This document shows positions 18,749 through 27,439 of a stretch of 64,000 nucleotides of DNA, one piece after another. Source of the DNA: Robertkochia solimangrovi (lineage in GTDB: Bacteria; Bacteroidota; Bacteroidia; Flavobacteriales; Flavobacteriaceae); NCBI RefSeq assembly GCF_007279655.1, contig NZ_QKWN01000002.1, forward strand, positions 310,001-374,000. The letters are read 5' to 3'. The notes beneath the pieces are model-generated. The model did not search any database, was not told the DNA's origin, and saw only the letters and a list, made by a program, of their open reading frames with translations. The translations under genes were made by a program, and so were the position numbers. The first letter of the stretch is position 1. Each line of letters begins with the position of its first letter.

Positions 18749-18842
18749 GGCAAGTCCTACACGACTAGCTCCTGCAGAATCCCCCAGGGCGGGAACGCAG
18801 CAAGGGTATGCGGTTGTAGCGGTGCGATGTAGGTAGCTTGCC
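18749..18842 (+). ncRNA. ffs: signal recognition particle RNA, small bacterial type
   Basis: The 94-base segment closes with a terminal stem GGCAAG (18749-18754) / CTTGCC (18837-18842). Its apex holds the conserved SRP domain IV: CCCCCAGG, GGGAAC tetraloop region, and GCAGCAAGGG, matching the Ffh-binding internal loop pattern CAGG...GGAA...AGCA. It scaffolds Ffh for co-translational membrane targeting. A T-run (18843-18849) right after the stem ends transcription. It has its own strong promoter and precedes an SDR gene. Confidence 0.95.
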
Positions 18843-18849
18843 TTTTTTT
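18843..18849 (+). terminator. T-tract ending the SRP RNA
   Basis: Seven T residues directly follow the terminal stem of the SRP RNA, so the RNA's own closing helix can act as the terminator hairpin. Confidence 0.7.
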
Positions 18850-18894
18850 ATTTTTTCTTCATTTTATTGTATTTTCGCCACTTATTCTTGTATC

Positions 18895-19704
18895 ATGTCT
18901 AAAGTTGTACTGGTAACTGGAGGATCTTCCGGAATTGGAAAATCAATTTGTGATCATTTATCCGGACAGGGATTTATCGTTTACGGAACGAGCCGGAACC
19001 CTGACTCATTGAATACTCCTGAACTCCCTTATACACTTCTGAAACTGGATGTGGTTGATGAGGAGAATGCTAAACAAGTTGTCAAATCGATCGTAGACCG
19101 TGAAGGAAAGATCGATGTACTGATCAACAATGCCGGGGTGGGAATAACAGGTCCTGTGGAAGAAACTCCCAATTCCGAGATCCAGAAAGCCTTTAATACT
19201 AATTTTTTTGGTCCTATTAATCTGATGAAGGCAGCGATGCCCTATATGAGAGATCAGCGCAAAGGACTCATCATTAATATCACCTCTATTGCCGGATATA
19301 TGGGATTACCCTACAGGGGAATCTATTGTGCTACAAAAGGAGCATTGGCATTGGTTTCGGAAAGTATGCAATTGGAAGCACATGAATTCGGGATCGATAT
19401 CTGTAATCTGGCACCCGGAGATTTCAATACAAATATTGCGAGTGGGAGGTATCATGCGCCAATACTTGAAGATTCTGCGTATTCCCGAAATTACGAACAG
19501 GTATTGTATGTGGTGAATAAGCAGATGGATGATGCTGAAGACCCGGCACAGATGGGAATTGTGGTAGAAAAGATCATTCGCAAGAAGAATCGTAAAATGC
19601 ATTATCGGGTAGGGGCTTTCATGGAAAAATTTTCCATCAGATTAAAGCAGATTTTACCCGATAAAGTCTTTAATAAATTACTCTTAAACCATTATAAATT
19701 ATAA
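18895..19704 (+). CDS. short-chain dehydrogenase/reductase
   Basis: Classical SDR oxidoreductase of 269 residues. It has the cofactor motif TGGSSGIG (residues 8-15), the NNAGVG motif and the active-site YCATKGAL (Tyr and Lys four apart, preceded by a serine in INITSIAG). The TGxxxGIG form with following residues suggests NAD(P)H, but the substrate is unknown. The frame extends upstream to 18838, overlapping the SRP RNA; the ATG at 18895 gives the standard start MSKVVLVTGG. The stop codon overlaps a TAACTTTG sequence (19702-19709) that may be the -7 box for the transaldolase gene. Confidence 0.88.
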   Translation: MSKVVLVTGGSSGIGKSICDHLSGQGFIVYGTSRNPDSLNTPELPYTLLKLDVVDEENAKQVVKSIVDREGKIDVLINNAGVGITGPVEETPNSEIQKAFNTNFFGPINLMKAAMPYMRDQRKGLIINITSIAGYMGLPYRGIYCATKGALALVSESMQLEAHEFGIDICNLAPGDFNTNIASGRYHAPILEDSAYSRNYEQVLYVVNKQMDDAEDPAQMGIVVEKIIRKKNRKMHYRVGAFMEKFSIRLKQILPDKVFNKLLLNHYKL

Positions 19705-19774
19705 CTTTGCTCAAAAAGTCATTACCTGGATACACAGTGTTCAGGATTAACAATAAACTTATTTAATCTTTCTC

Positions 19775-20428
19775 ATGAAATTTTTTATCGACACTGCAAA
19801 TCTGGAACAGATTGCCGAAGCTGAAGCACTTGGAGTACTGGATGGGGTAACAACGAATCCATCACTTATGGCCAAGGAAGGTATTACTGGAAGAAACAAT
19901 ATTTTGAAGCATTATGTAGATATCTGTAACATCGTTGAAGGTGATGTATCTGCTGAAGTTATCGCTACCGACTTTGAAGGAATGATCAGAGAAGGAGAGG
20001 AACTCGCTGAGCTTCACGAACAAATCGTAGTTAAAGTTCCAATGATCAAGGATGGTGTTAAGGCGATCAAATATTTTACCGACAAAGGCATCAGAACTAA
20101 CTGTACCTTGGTATTCTCTGCAGGACAGGCATTATTAGCTGCAAAAGCCGGAGCCACTTATGTATCTCCATTCATCGGACGTCTTGATGATATTTCTACA
20201 GACGGACTTGCGCTGATCGCTGATATTCGTACCATCTATGACAATTACGGTTATGAAACTGAGATCCTGGCAGCGTCTGTCAGACATACGATGCACGTAT
20301 TGGAATGTGCTAAGATCGGTGCTGATGTAATGACTGGTCCGCTTTCTGCGATTACCGGTTTATTGAATCACCCGTTAACCGATATCGGTCTTGCTAAATT
20401 CCTGGAAGATTACAAGAAAGGAAATTAA
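19775..20428 (+). CDS. tal: transaldolase, small fructose-6-phosphate-aldolase-like type
   Basis: Class I aldolase of 217 residues, the short (type 3B/FSA-like) transaldolase that links the pentose phosphate pathway with glycolysis by transferring dihydroxyacetone units. The Schiff-base lysine is K87 in VVKVPMI. The N-terminal [14 protein letters not shown] and [13 protein letters not shown] and the late [21 protein letters not shown] blocks are intact. Distinction between true transaldolase and fructose-6-phosphate aldolase activity needs active-site comparison; transaldolase is more common in this group. A strong terminator follows, so the gene likely stands alone. Confidence 0.92.
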   Translation: MKFFIDTANLEQIAEAEALGVLDGVTTNPSLMAKEGITGRNNILKHYVDICNIVEGDVSAEVIATDFEGMIREGEELAELHEQIVVKVPMIKDGVKAIKYFTDKGIRTNCTLVFSAGQALLAAKAGATYVSPFIGRLDDISTDGLALIADIRTIYDNYGYETEILAASVRHTMHVLECAKIGADVMTGPLSAITGLLNHPLTDIGLAKFLEDYKKGN

Positions 20429-20457
20429 GACAATAACACACATATAAACATAAAGAA

Positions 20458-20485
20458 AACGCCCGGATTATTCCGGGCGTTTCTT
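20458..20485 (+). terminator. intrinsic terminator after the transaldolase gene
   Basis: AACGCCCGGA (20458-20467), 4-base loop, TCCGGGCGTT (20472-20481) and TCTT. The stem also has an A-rich left flank (AAAGAAAAC), so it may serve the convergent sigma-factor gene. Confidence 0.9.
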
Positions 20486-20495
20486 ATTACAACTA

Positions 20496-21086
20496 CTAGT
20501 GCATAAACTCCTCTTTAAAAACGAGGAATAATATGTTCTCGATCTTGAATTTTAATTTTTTTCTCAAAATGGAGAATGCCTTTGTCATATGAGCCTCAAC
20601 AGATTTTAATGAGGTATTCAGATGTTCTGCAATCTCCTTATTGGTTAGCCCCTCCTGTTTGCTCAAAAGAAAGACTTCTTTAGATTTTTCCGGTAACTTT
20701 TCAATTTCCCTTCGAACTAATGCTATGAGTTCTTCGGTGTTTTTTTCATTATTATCATCCGTCAGTGATTGTAAGACCTCGATTTGTTTAACCTCCAGCT
20801 GTAACAGATTTCTATGCTTTCGATAATGATCTACAAATTCATTATAAACCGATTTATATAATAATGAGCGAATGTTCAGGTTGCTATCCAGTTTTTGTCT
20901 TTTCTTCCAAAGATTAAGAAAAACATTTTGAATGATATCTTCCGCCTCAACCTTTTTTCTTGTAAGACTAAATGCATAAACACTGAGTTCGTGGTGATAT
21001 TTATCCAACAGGTGCTCAAAGGCAATATGATTCCCATGCTTAACAGCATTGACAAGATCATTTTCATGGGGGAATTCTTCGGTCAA
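20496..21086 (-). CDS. ECF RNA polymerase sigma factor (Bacteroidota FecI-like)
   Basis: Extracytoplasmic-function sigma factor of 196 residues with region 2 (YHHELSVYAFSLTRKKVEAEDIIQNVFLNLWKKR, about 28-62) and region 4 (LPEKSKEVFLLSKQEGLTNKEIAEHLNTSLKSVEAHMTKA, about 132-170). It belongs to the expanded Bacteroidota group that works with FecR anti-sigma factors and SusC-type transporters. Its fecR partner starts 114 bases away on the opposite strand, so the pair is divergent instead of in the usual co-directional order. The shared gap contains two TTAGGGT(T/A)A motifs, candidates for its own target promoter. Confidence 0.93.
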   Translation of the reverse strand: MTEEFPHENDLVNAVKHGNHIAFEHLLDKYHHELSVYAFSLTRKKVEAEDIIQNVFLNLWKKRQKLDSNLNIRSLLYKSVYNEFVDHYRKHRNLLQLEVKQIEVLQSLTDDNNEKNTEELIALVRREIEKLPEKSKEVFLLSKQEGLTNKEIAEHLNTSLKSVEAHMTKAFSILRKKLKFKIENILFLVFKEEFMH

Positions 21087-21092
21087 ATTAAA

Positions 21093-21185
21093 TTAGGGTT
21101 AAGTATTTTGATGTTTTTGACGCAAAATATAAAAAAAGATGAAAAAAAAGTTAGGGTAACATGAAAATGCTGCGTAGTTGTTATG
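21093..21185 (+). promoter_or_regulatory. candidate ECF-sigma promoter region upstream of fecR
   Basis: TTAGGGTTAA (21093-21102) and TTAGGGTAAC (21151-21160) are near-identical motifs 58 bases apart, both in the plus direction. The second is followed, after 17 bases, by TTGTTATG (21178-21185), a plausible -10 element, and lies 16-50 bases before the fecR start. GGGTAA-type -35 elements before fecR/susC genes are recalled from Bacteroidota; use here is inference. Confidence 0.45.
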
Positions 21186-21200
21186 AACAAGTGAAAATTA

Positions 21201-22358
21201 ATGAAAGAAATTAATTATAAAAATTTAATTGTCAGATACCTCAATAATGATGCGACTGAAAAAGAAATTCAATTGTTGTCAGTTTGGATCGAAGAAGGGG
21301 ATAACGAAAAACTATTTGAGGAATATGTTAAAGTAAATTATTTGTCAAATTATGGAACCGTTTCATTTGATAAAAAACGAATTCTGGACAACTATCGATC
21401 TGAATTAGAAGGAAAGCAACCGTCCCGAATCTATAGGTTATTGCATTCCCCTTTAAAATATGCTGCCATTTTTATCGTATTGCTTGGTATTGGGGTCTGG
21501 TGGTTGAATCCTTTCACCACCGAAGAGTCATTGATCATTCCTAACGAAACAATCACATTGGAGTTGTCAAATGGAGAACTCCTGAATTTACAAACTAATA
21601 TAGATCAGAATATAAAATCCGGAACCGGAAGAATTGTTTCTGTAATGAAAGGCAGTACGCTGTATTATAGTAATAGTGATACAACTTCAAGAGTTAATTA
21701 TAATACGGTGCATGTTCCTTATGGAAAGAAATTTCAGTTAGAACTCTCTGATGGCACACACGTTTTCCTAAATGCAGGGAGTACTTTCAAGTACCCCGAA
21801 CAGTTTCGTTCAGATTCCCGGATGGTTTATCTTCAGGGAGAAGCTTTTTTTGAAGTGAAACACAATGAGCGTTCTCCATTTATTGTGGAGGCAGGAAAAG
21901 AAGTTTTCGTAAAAGTGTTGGGGACAAAGTTCAATGTTAAGGCGTATAGCGATGAGGAAGTAATAAATACGGTATTGAAGGAAGGGTCGGTACTTGTAGA
22001 TGAACGTATGCATAGCGATGAACAAAAAAACCGGTCTCTCTTGGTTCCCGGCGAACTCGCAAGTTTTGATAAGAATGCAAGAACTATTAGTAAAGAAAAA
22101 GTGAATGTAGAGAACCATACAGCATGGATGCAGGGGAAAATTATCTTTGAGGATAAATCTTTTAATGAAGCTTTAAAAGTGCTGGAGAGAACCTATAATG
22201 TTAAAATAGAAAATAAATATACGGATCTGAATGAGGAACGCTATGTTGCCACCTTCAACAATGAATCCATCGATCAGATTTTAAAGATTTTTACAGAAAG
22301 TCGATTGTTTACTTATAGTATTGAAAACAACGTCATCGTCATAAACAAACCAGAGTAA
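21201..22358 (+). CDS. FecR-family anti-sigma factor
   Basis: Inner-membrane anti-sigma regulator of 385 residues. Cytoplasmic N-terminus (about 1-82) with the sigma-binding region containing RYLNNDATEKEIQLLSVWI, one membrane segment (about 85-102), then a periplasmic FecR domain (VHVPYGKKFQLELSDGTHVFLNAGSTFKYPE region near 178-205) and a C-terminal DUF4974/STN-like domain (MQGKIIFEDKSFNEALKVLERTYNV, about 310-380). In the family it passes a signal from a substrate-loaded SusC N-terminal domain to the ECF sigma factor. It opens the plus-strand operon; susC follows after 176 bases containing a hairpin leader. Confidence 0.93.
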   Translation: MKEINYKNLIVRYLNNDATEKEIQLLSVWIEEGDNEKLFEEYVKVNYLSNYGTVSFDKKRILDNYRSELEGKQPSRIYRLLHSPLKYAAIFIVLLGIGVWWLNPFTTEESLIIPNETITLELSNGELLNLQTNIDQNIKSGTGRIVSVMKGSTLYYSNSDTTSRVNYNTVHVPYGKKFQLELSDGTHVFLNAGSTFKYPEQFRSDSRMVYLQGEAFFEVKHNERSPFIVEAGKEVFVKVLGTKFNVKAYSDEEVINTVLKEGSVLVDERMHSDEQKNRSLLVPGELASFDKNARTISKEKVNVENHTAWMQGKIIFEDKSFNEALKVLERTYNVKIENKYTDLNEERYVATFNNESIDQILKIFTESRLFTYSIENNVIVINKPE

Positions 22359-22390
22359 GATTAAGAATTAACCTTTAACCACTAACAACT

Positions 22391-22426
22391 ATGAAAATGA
22401 TTCAACCAGAACACCCTCCTAATTAA
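22391..22426 (+). other. 11-codon leader-like mini-ORF (MKMIQPEHPPN)
   Basis: ATG at 22391 to TAA at 22426 encodes M K M I Q P E H P P N. It lies 32 bases after fecR and 31 bases before a perfect 10-bp hairpin, and 108 bases before susC. It ends in two prolines and Asn, a sequence where ribosomes can pause. It may be a leader peptide or chance. Confidence 0.3.
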
Positions 22427-22456
22427 TTCGTGTTTCATATAGAAACCTAAAGAAGA

Positions 22457-22485
22457 ATCGGAGAACGATTGCGGCGTTCTCCGAT
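22457..22485 (+). promoter_or_regulatory. 10-bp hairpin in the susC leader
   Basis: ATCGGAGAAC (22457-22466), loop GATTGCGGC, GTTCTCCGAT (22476-22485). The stem is perfect. It is not followed by a T-tract, so it is probably not a simple terminator. It may be an mRNA-processing or stabilising element separating fecR from the much more abundant susC message, or an attenuator. Confidence 0.5.
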
Positions 22486-22534
22486 AGAATTCTAGTGATT
22501 ACTAACGAAGTTCAACCACCAAAAAAACAAATTT

Positions 22535-25500
22535 ATGAAAATTCCTTTGAGGATAAAAGATCCTCTATTCTATCCTTTTAAATTTGATTTAAAAATGAAA
22601 ATTACTGTTTTACTGGTAGCTTTCTCATTTTGTCAATTACATGCTTATACCTTTTATGGTCAGAAAAATAAAGTCAGTATTTCAATTGAAAAGGCCACGG
22701 TTAAGCAGATATTTAACGAGATCGAAAGACAAACTGACTATACATTCTTTTATAATTCAGATGATGTAGATACGAATCGAAATATTTCCATAAACCTGAA
22801 GCAACAGCCTTTAGAGAAGGTTTTGGACGTTATTTTTAAGGAGTCTACAGACATCAGTTATAAAATAATGGGGACACATATAATTGTTACCAAAAAGTCG
22901 TTTTATGCAAAGATGATGGTTCAATTATTTGGTAAGCAGGATCCTCCTGTGTACCAGCAGAACATTAACGGGATTGTTACCGATGTTTCGGGATATGCTT
23001 TTCCGGGGGTTTACATCGTAAATGTCAATACTTCAAAAGGGGTGGTCACTGATATGGAAGGAAAGTTTTCCATCAGTGCAACCGTAAATGATACACTTTC
23101 CATCAGCCATATCGGTTTTGTGACACAGCATATAGTGATCGGTGAGCAATCCATCCTGAATATAGTTTTGGAGGAGGATACCGAGGAACTCTCAGAGGTT
23201 GTCGTGACCGGGATGTTTGAACGAAAAAGTGAAAGCTTTACTGGTTCGACAGTTACGGTTGGAAAGGAAGAATTGAGAAAGGTAGGAAATCTGAATGTAT
23301 TTCAAGCCATTCAAAATATAGATCCTTCGATTATACTTGTCGATAATTTTGGGGCAGGTTCCAACCCTAATAATATTCCGGATATACAAATCAGAGGGAC
23401 TTCAACCTTTCCGGGACAGTCGGAAACCGATGGACTCAAGGGAAACTACCTTAAGAGTCCGAACCAGCCATTATTCATCTTAAATGGTTTTGAAGCCTCA
23501 GCTGAGAGAATTTTCGACCTTGACTTTAACCGTATTGAAAGACTAACCATCCTAAAAGATGCGGCCTCTAAGGCTATGTACGGGTCAAGGGCGGCAAATG
23601 GTGTGATCGTTATCGAAACTACCAAACTTTCTGATGATGAAGTACGCATTACTTATAATGTAAACGTGGACATTGAATTGCCAGATCTCGATAGTTATAA
23701 TCTGACAAATTCAATAGAAAAGCTTCAGGCTGAACAGCTCGACGGAATGTATCTGTCCGGTGATCCTGATACCTATGTACAATTACAGCAATTGTATAAT
23801 TCCAGACTGACGCTCGCCCAGAAAGGTTTAGATACCGACTGGATGGCGAAGCCGCTTCGGAACGGGATCGGACAACGACATGCCCTGGGCGTGGAATTGG
23901 GAGGTGATAACCTTCGATTGCTTGCAGATCTCAATTATCGTAAACTCGAAGGAGTGATGAAAGGATCAGGGCGAGAGAATATCGGTGGAAGTCTTACGGC
24001 TTTTTACCGGGTTAAAAATGTCAATTTCAAAAATATTACTACCGTTAATAATAACGAAGCTACAGAATCTCCGTATGGTGAGTTTAGTGAATATGTACAA
24101 ATGAATCCATATTGGCGTGCAACAAATATCGATGGTTCTATTCCCTATTATTCGGAGATCGGACCAAATGGAGAGCGATATACAAATCCATTGTATAATA
24201 GCACCCTTAGCAGTGTTAATACCTCAAACTATTTCAATTTCATAAATAACTTTTATATCGAATGGCAGATCAGTCCTGCATTGAAGGCTATCGGTCGGGT
24301 TGGGGTAGATATCAAGAAGAGTAAAGCCGACGAATTTTACCCGGCATCTCACACGATGTTTGAATTCTATTCCAGTGAAGATGAAGATCGTAAAGGATCT
24401 TATCAAGTGAATAATGGAAGTAGTAATTACCTGTATACAGATATAAACCTGCAATATTCCAAATTGATTGGGAAACATCATATCTTCTCTAACCTTGGAT
24501 TTAATTTGAGCGATCGTGATTTTGAAGAAACTATGGTCGTTGCCGAAGGATTTCCAAGTAGCAGAATGCAGGATATATCATTCGCTAACGGATATGAACT
24601 CGATGGCAGACCTACCGCTATTTCTGGGACCTCCAGAGATCTAGGTTTTCTGGCTGTTGGCTCATATGTATATGACAATAGGTTTCTGTCTGATGTTACT
24701 TTTAGAACCAGTGCTTCATCCCAGTTTGGCGATGACAAACGCTGGTCAAATTTTTGGAGTGTTGGTTTAGGCTGGAATATCCATAATGAATCATTCTTAA
24801 AGAATGGGATTTTCGATCAGTTAAAAATTCGCGGATCGATCGGTTCTACAGGTAATCAAAACTTTAATAGTAATGAATCGATAGTAACCTATGGTTATTA
24901 CCTGAATTCCAGATACCAGGATCATGTAGGATCTTATGTTCTTAATATGGGGAACCCCGGGTTACAATGGGAAACCAAGTTCGATCTGGATACGGGTCTT
25001 GATGTTAAGATCGGTGGGTTGACTTTGCGTTATGACTATTATGAGAGCACAACGGAAAACCTGATTACAGACATCTCACTTTCGTACACCACCGGATTCG
25101 ATAGTGTTAAAGATAACCTTGGAAAGGTTCGAAATAGAGGTGTTGAAGTGAATGCAAGTTATTTGGTATGGTCGCAGGATAGAAATTATATTTCGTTGAA
25201 TGCGGGGATCAGTACCAATGAGAATAAGATCGTAGAACTTTCAGATGCTATGCAAAGCTTCAATGATTTACAGGATGAATTAGCAGCTGATGACGAAAAT
25301 AACACCCCGGTACATCGCTATGAAGATGGGATGTCAATGGATGCGATTTGGGGAGTTCCATCGTTGGGTATCGATCCATCGAATGGGAAGGAAATCTATG
25401 TGAAACGAGATGGTAGTACCACCTACGACTGGGATGCCAATGATCAGGTGGTCATCGGAAATTCAAATCCTAAGTATAGAGGCCTTTTCGGGATTTCCGG

Positions 25501-25948
25501 AGAATTTGAAGGTTTTGGATTTAGTGTGATGGCAAGATATCTTGGAGGTGGTCAACTCTACAATCAAACACTGGTCGATCGTGTAGAAAATGTTGATATG
25601 AATTATAATGTTGATAAAAGAGTCTTGACCGGAAGATGGCAGCAACCCGGAGATAATACGCTGTTTAAAGGATTAGGATATTATAATGAATCTAATGTAT
25701 TTCAACGATATACTGAACTTACCAGACCCACTTCGAGATTTGTGCAGGATAGAAATGAACTTGATTTAGCATCGATAAGCGCATATTACGATTTTACGCA
25801 TGGGGTGACTTCCTTTTTAGGAATCGATCGACTTCGATTTAGCTTTAACATGAACAATGTAGCACAGTTCAGTACGATTCGTATAGAGCGAGGTACAAGT
25901 TATCCTTTTTCCAGAACAATGTCTTTTTCTTTAATGGCCAACTTCTAA
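22535..25948 (+). CDS. SusC/RagA-family TonB-dependent transporter with STN domain
   Basis: Outer-membrane import channel of 1137 residues. Order: signal peptide (about 1-37; hydrophobic part KITVLLVAFSF), STN/secretin-N signalling domain (about 47-118), carboxypeptidase-regulatory-like domain (about 144-212), TonB-box-like EELSEVVVTG (218-226), plug (VFQAIQNIDPSI, IQIRGTSTF, TILKDAASKAMYGSRAANGVIVIET), and a 22-strand barrel ending in the aromatic MANF. The STN domain is what contacts FecR, so this transporter should signal its loading state to the divergent ECF sigma factor. SusD is 10 bases downstream. The substrate is not readable; no glycoside hydrolase, sulfatase or polysaccharide lyase is nearby, which argues against a normal polysaccharide locus and leaves peptides, metals or other small ligands. 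Confidence 0.95.
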   Translation: MKIPLRIKDPLFYPFKFDLKMKITVLLVAFSFCQLHAYTFYGQKNKVSISIEKATVKQIFNEIERQTDYTFFYNSDDVDTNRNISINLKQQPLEKVLDVIFKESTDISYKIMGTHIIVTKKSFYAKMMVQLFGKQDPPVYQQNINGIVTDVSGYAFPGVYIVNVNTSKGVVTDMEGKFSISATVNDTLSISHIGFVTQHIVIGEQSILNIVLEEDTEELSEVVVTGMFERKSESFTGSTVTVGKEELRKVGNLNVFQAIQNIDPSIILVDNFGAGSNPNNIPDIQIRGTSTFPGQSETDGLKGNYLKSPNQPLFILNGFEASAERIFDLDFNRIERLTILKDAASKAMYGSRAANGVIVIETTKLSDDEVRITYNVNVDIELPDLDSYNLTNSIEKLQAEQLDGMYLSGDPDTYVQLQQLYNSRLTLAQKGLDTDWMAKPLRNGIGQRHALGVELGGDNLRLLADLNYRKLEGVMKGSGRENIGGSLTAFYRVKNVNFKNITTVNNNEATESPYGEFSEYVQMNPYWRATNIDGSIPYYSEIGPNGERYTNPLYNSTLSSVNTSNYFNFINNFYIEWQISPALKAIGRVGVDIKKSKADEFYPASHTMFEFYSSEDEDRKGSYQVNNGSSNYLYTDINLQYSKLIGKHHIFSNLGFNLSDRDFEETMVVAEGFPSSRMQDISFANGYELDGRPTAISGTSRDLGFLAVGSYVYDNRFLSDVTFRTSASSQFGDDKRWSNFWSVGLGWNIHNESFLKNGIFDQLKIRGSIGSTGNQNFNSNESIVTYGYYLNSRYQDHVGSYVLNMGNPGLQWETKFDLDTGLDVKIGGLTLRYDYYESTTENLITDISLSYTTGFDSVKDNLGKVRNRGVEVNASYLVWSQDRNYISLNAGISTNENKIVELSDAMQSFNDLQDELAADDENNTPVHRYEDGMSMDAIWGVPSLGIDPSNGKEIYVKRDGSTTYDWDANDQVVIGNSNPKYRGLFGISGEFEGFGFSVMARYLGGGQLYNQTLVDRVENVDMNYNVDKRVLTGRWQQPGDNTLFKGLGYYNESNVFQRYTELTRPTSRFVQDRNELDLASISAYYDFTHGVTSFLGIDRLRFSFNMNNVAQFSTIRIERGTSYPFSRTMSFSLMANF

Positions 25949-25958
25949 AAATGAGATT

Positions 25959-27422
25959 ATGAAATTTAGATTAAATAATATATTGTTAATACTAGTACTT
26001 CTGGGAACGCTTTCCGGGTGTTCGGATGACTGGTTGGATGAAGCATCAAACACACAGATTCCAGCTAAAGATCAATTTTCAGATGCAGATGGATTCAAAG
26101 ATGCTTTGATGGGCGTTTATATCACTATGACTTCTTCGGAATTATATGGAAAGGATATGACCTGGAACCTGGTAGATCTTTTAAGCCAGCAATATGCGGT
26201 TTTACCAGCTTTAGCAGATTATAATGATGTGCAAATGTTCTCATACCGAACCGCTGAGTCAACGTCTCAGGTCGATGCCTTATGGATTAAATCTTATGGG
26301 GCGATTGCAAACGTAAATCTGGCCTTAACCTATATCGATGAACAGGAAAGTATACTCGATCCAATAGATTATTCAATAATCAAGGGTGAATTGCTTGGGT
26401 TGCGGGTGTTTCTGCATTTTGACCTCATGCGACTGTACGGTTATGGAGATCTTAAAGATCGCCCGGAACTTCTCAATTCCAACACCATACCTTATATCAC
26501 TGAATTTAAAAAGGAAGTGACACCTCAGGTATCGTATAACGAAGTGCTTTCGAAGATGAAGGCAGATCTCGAATTATCCATGGAACTACTCGAAGAAGAT
26601 CCGATCTTCCCGGGTGACAAGCCTGCTAACTATTATATCGAAGTTAACAGAAACGGTTTCTATGATAATCGCGAGCAGCGAATGAACTATTTTGCAGTAA
26701 AGTCTTTGATGGCCAGAGTTCTGTTATGGGAGGGTGATGATACGGCGGCAGCTGTGATCGCTGAAGAAATAATCGAAGATTCTTTTGCAGGGCTGATAAA
26801 TTCGGATAGTTATGATATTGCAAATGATCCGATCCTGTATCCCGAATTGTTGTTCTGTCTGGATATTGATGGGTTCAGCGATATGGTTAACCCAATAATG
26901 GATGCCAGTGATGATGGTACCAATTACAATGCCCTGTATTTTACACAAACCGCAATTCAGGAGTATTTTGAAACTTCTAATACTAATGTGGGTATTGCCG
27001 ATGTGCGATATAATTCCTTAATCCGTCCGCAAACAAGAGGGTTGGTAAACGTTAAATTGATTCAGGAAGGCAACACCTATCCAAATCAGATGCCGCTCAT
27101 GAAGATTTCTGAAATGTATTATATACTGGCCGAAAACTATATCAACAATAACCAGCTGGATCAAGCCGCTGATGTACTGAATACCGTTCGCCAAAGCAGA
27201 GGTATTCTGGAAGACATTGAAGTTGTTGATGCAGCATCAATGCAGGAGGAGCTCATGAAGGAATATCGCAAGGAATTCTTATGTGAAGGACAATTGTTCT
27301 ACTACTACAAAAGAACCGGCACCACCAAAATTTATGGGGTTTCCGAAACGATAGAACTGGATGATACTGTCTATATGCTTCCTTATCCAGACAATGAATA
27401 TCAATATGGTAATAATCAGTAA
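25959..27422 (+). CDS. SusD/RagB-family surface lipoprotein
   Basis: Substrate-binding lid of the SusC channel, 487 residues. Lipoprotein signal with lipobox TLSGC (C21) followed by SDDWLDE, the acidic stretch typical of surface-exported Bacteroidota lipoproteins. TPR-containing alpha-helical core: ALWIKSYGAIANVNLALTYID, GLRVFLHFDLMRLYG (family hallmark R-A/V-x-x-x-F-D-L-x-R-L-Y-G) and late PLMKISEMYYILAENYINN plus EYRKEFLCEGQLFYYYKRTG. Follows susC by 10 bases; DUF4843 gene begins 17 bases downstream. Confidence 0.94.
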   Translation: MKFRLNNILLILVLLGTLSGCSDDWLDEASNTQIPAKDQFSDADGFKDALMGVYITMTSSELYGKDMTWNLVDLLSQQYAVLPALADYNDVQMFSYRTAESTSQVDALWIKSYGAIANVNLALTYIDEQESILDPIDYSIIKGELLGLRVFLHFDLMRLYGYGDLKDRPELLNSNTIPYITEFKKEVTPQVSYNEVLSKMKADLELSMELLEEDPIFPGDKPANYYIEVNRNGFYDNREQRMNYFAVKSLMARVLLWEGDDTAAAVIAEEIIEDSFAGLINSDSYDIANDPILYPELLFCLDIDGFSDMVNPIMDASDDGTNYNALYFTQTAIQEYFETSNTNVGIADVRYNSLIRPQTRGLVNVKLIQEGNTYPNQMPLMKISEMYYILAENYINNNQLDQAADVLNTVRQSRGILEDIEVVDAASMQEELMKEYRKEFLCEGQLFYYYKRTGTTKIYGVSETIELDDTVYMLPYPDNEYQYGNNQ

Positions 27423-27439
27423 TATCAAATAATATTAGC

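Noticed and set aside
18838-18894. Longer N-terminus for the SDR protein
   Set aside because: It would begin inside the SRP RNA and adds a non-conserved hydrophobic stretch; the ATG at 18895 gives the standard SDR start.
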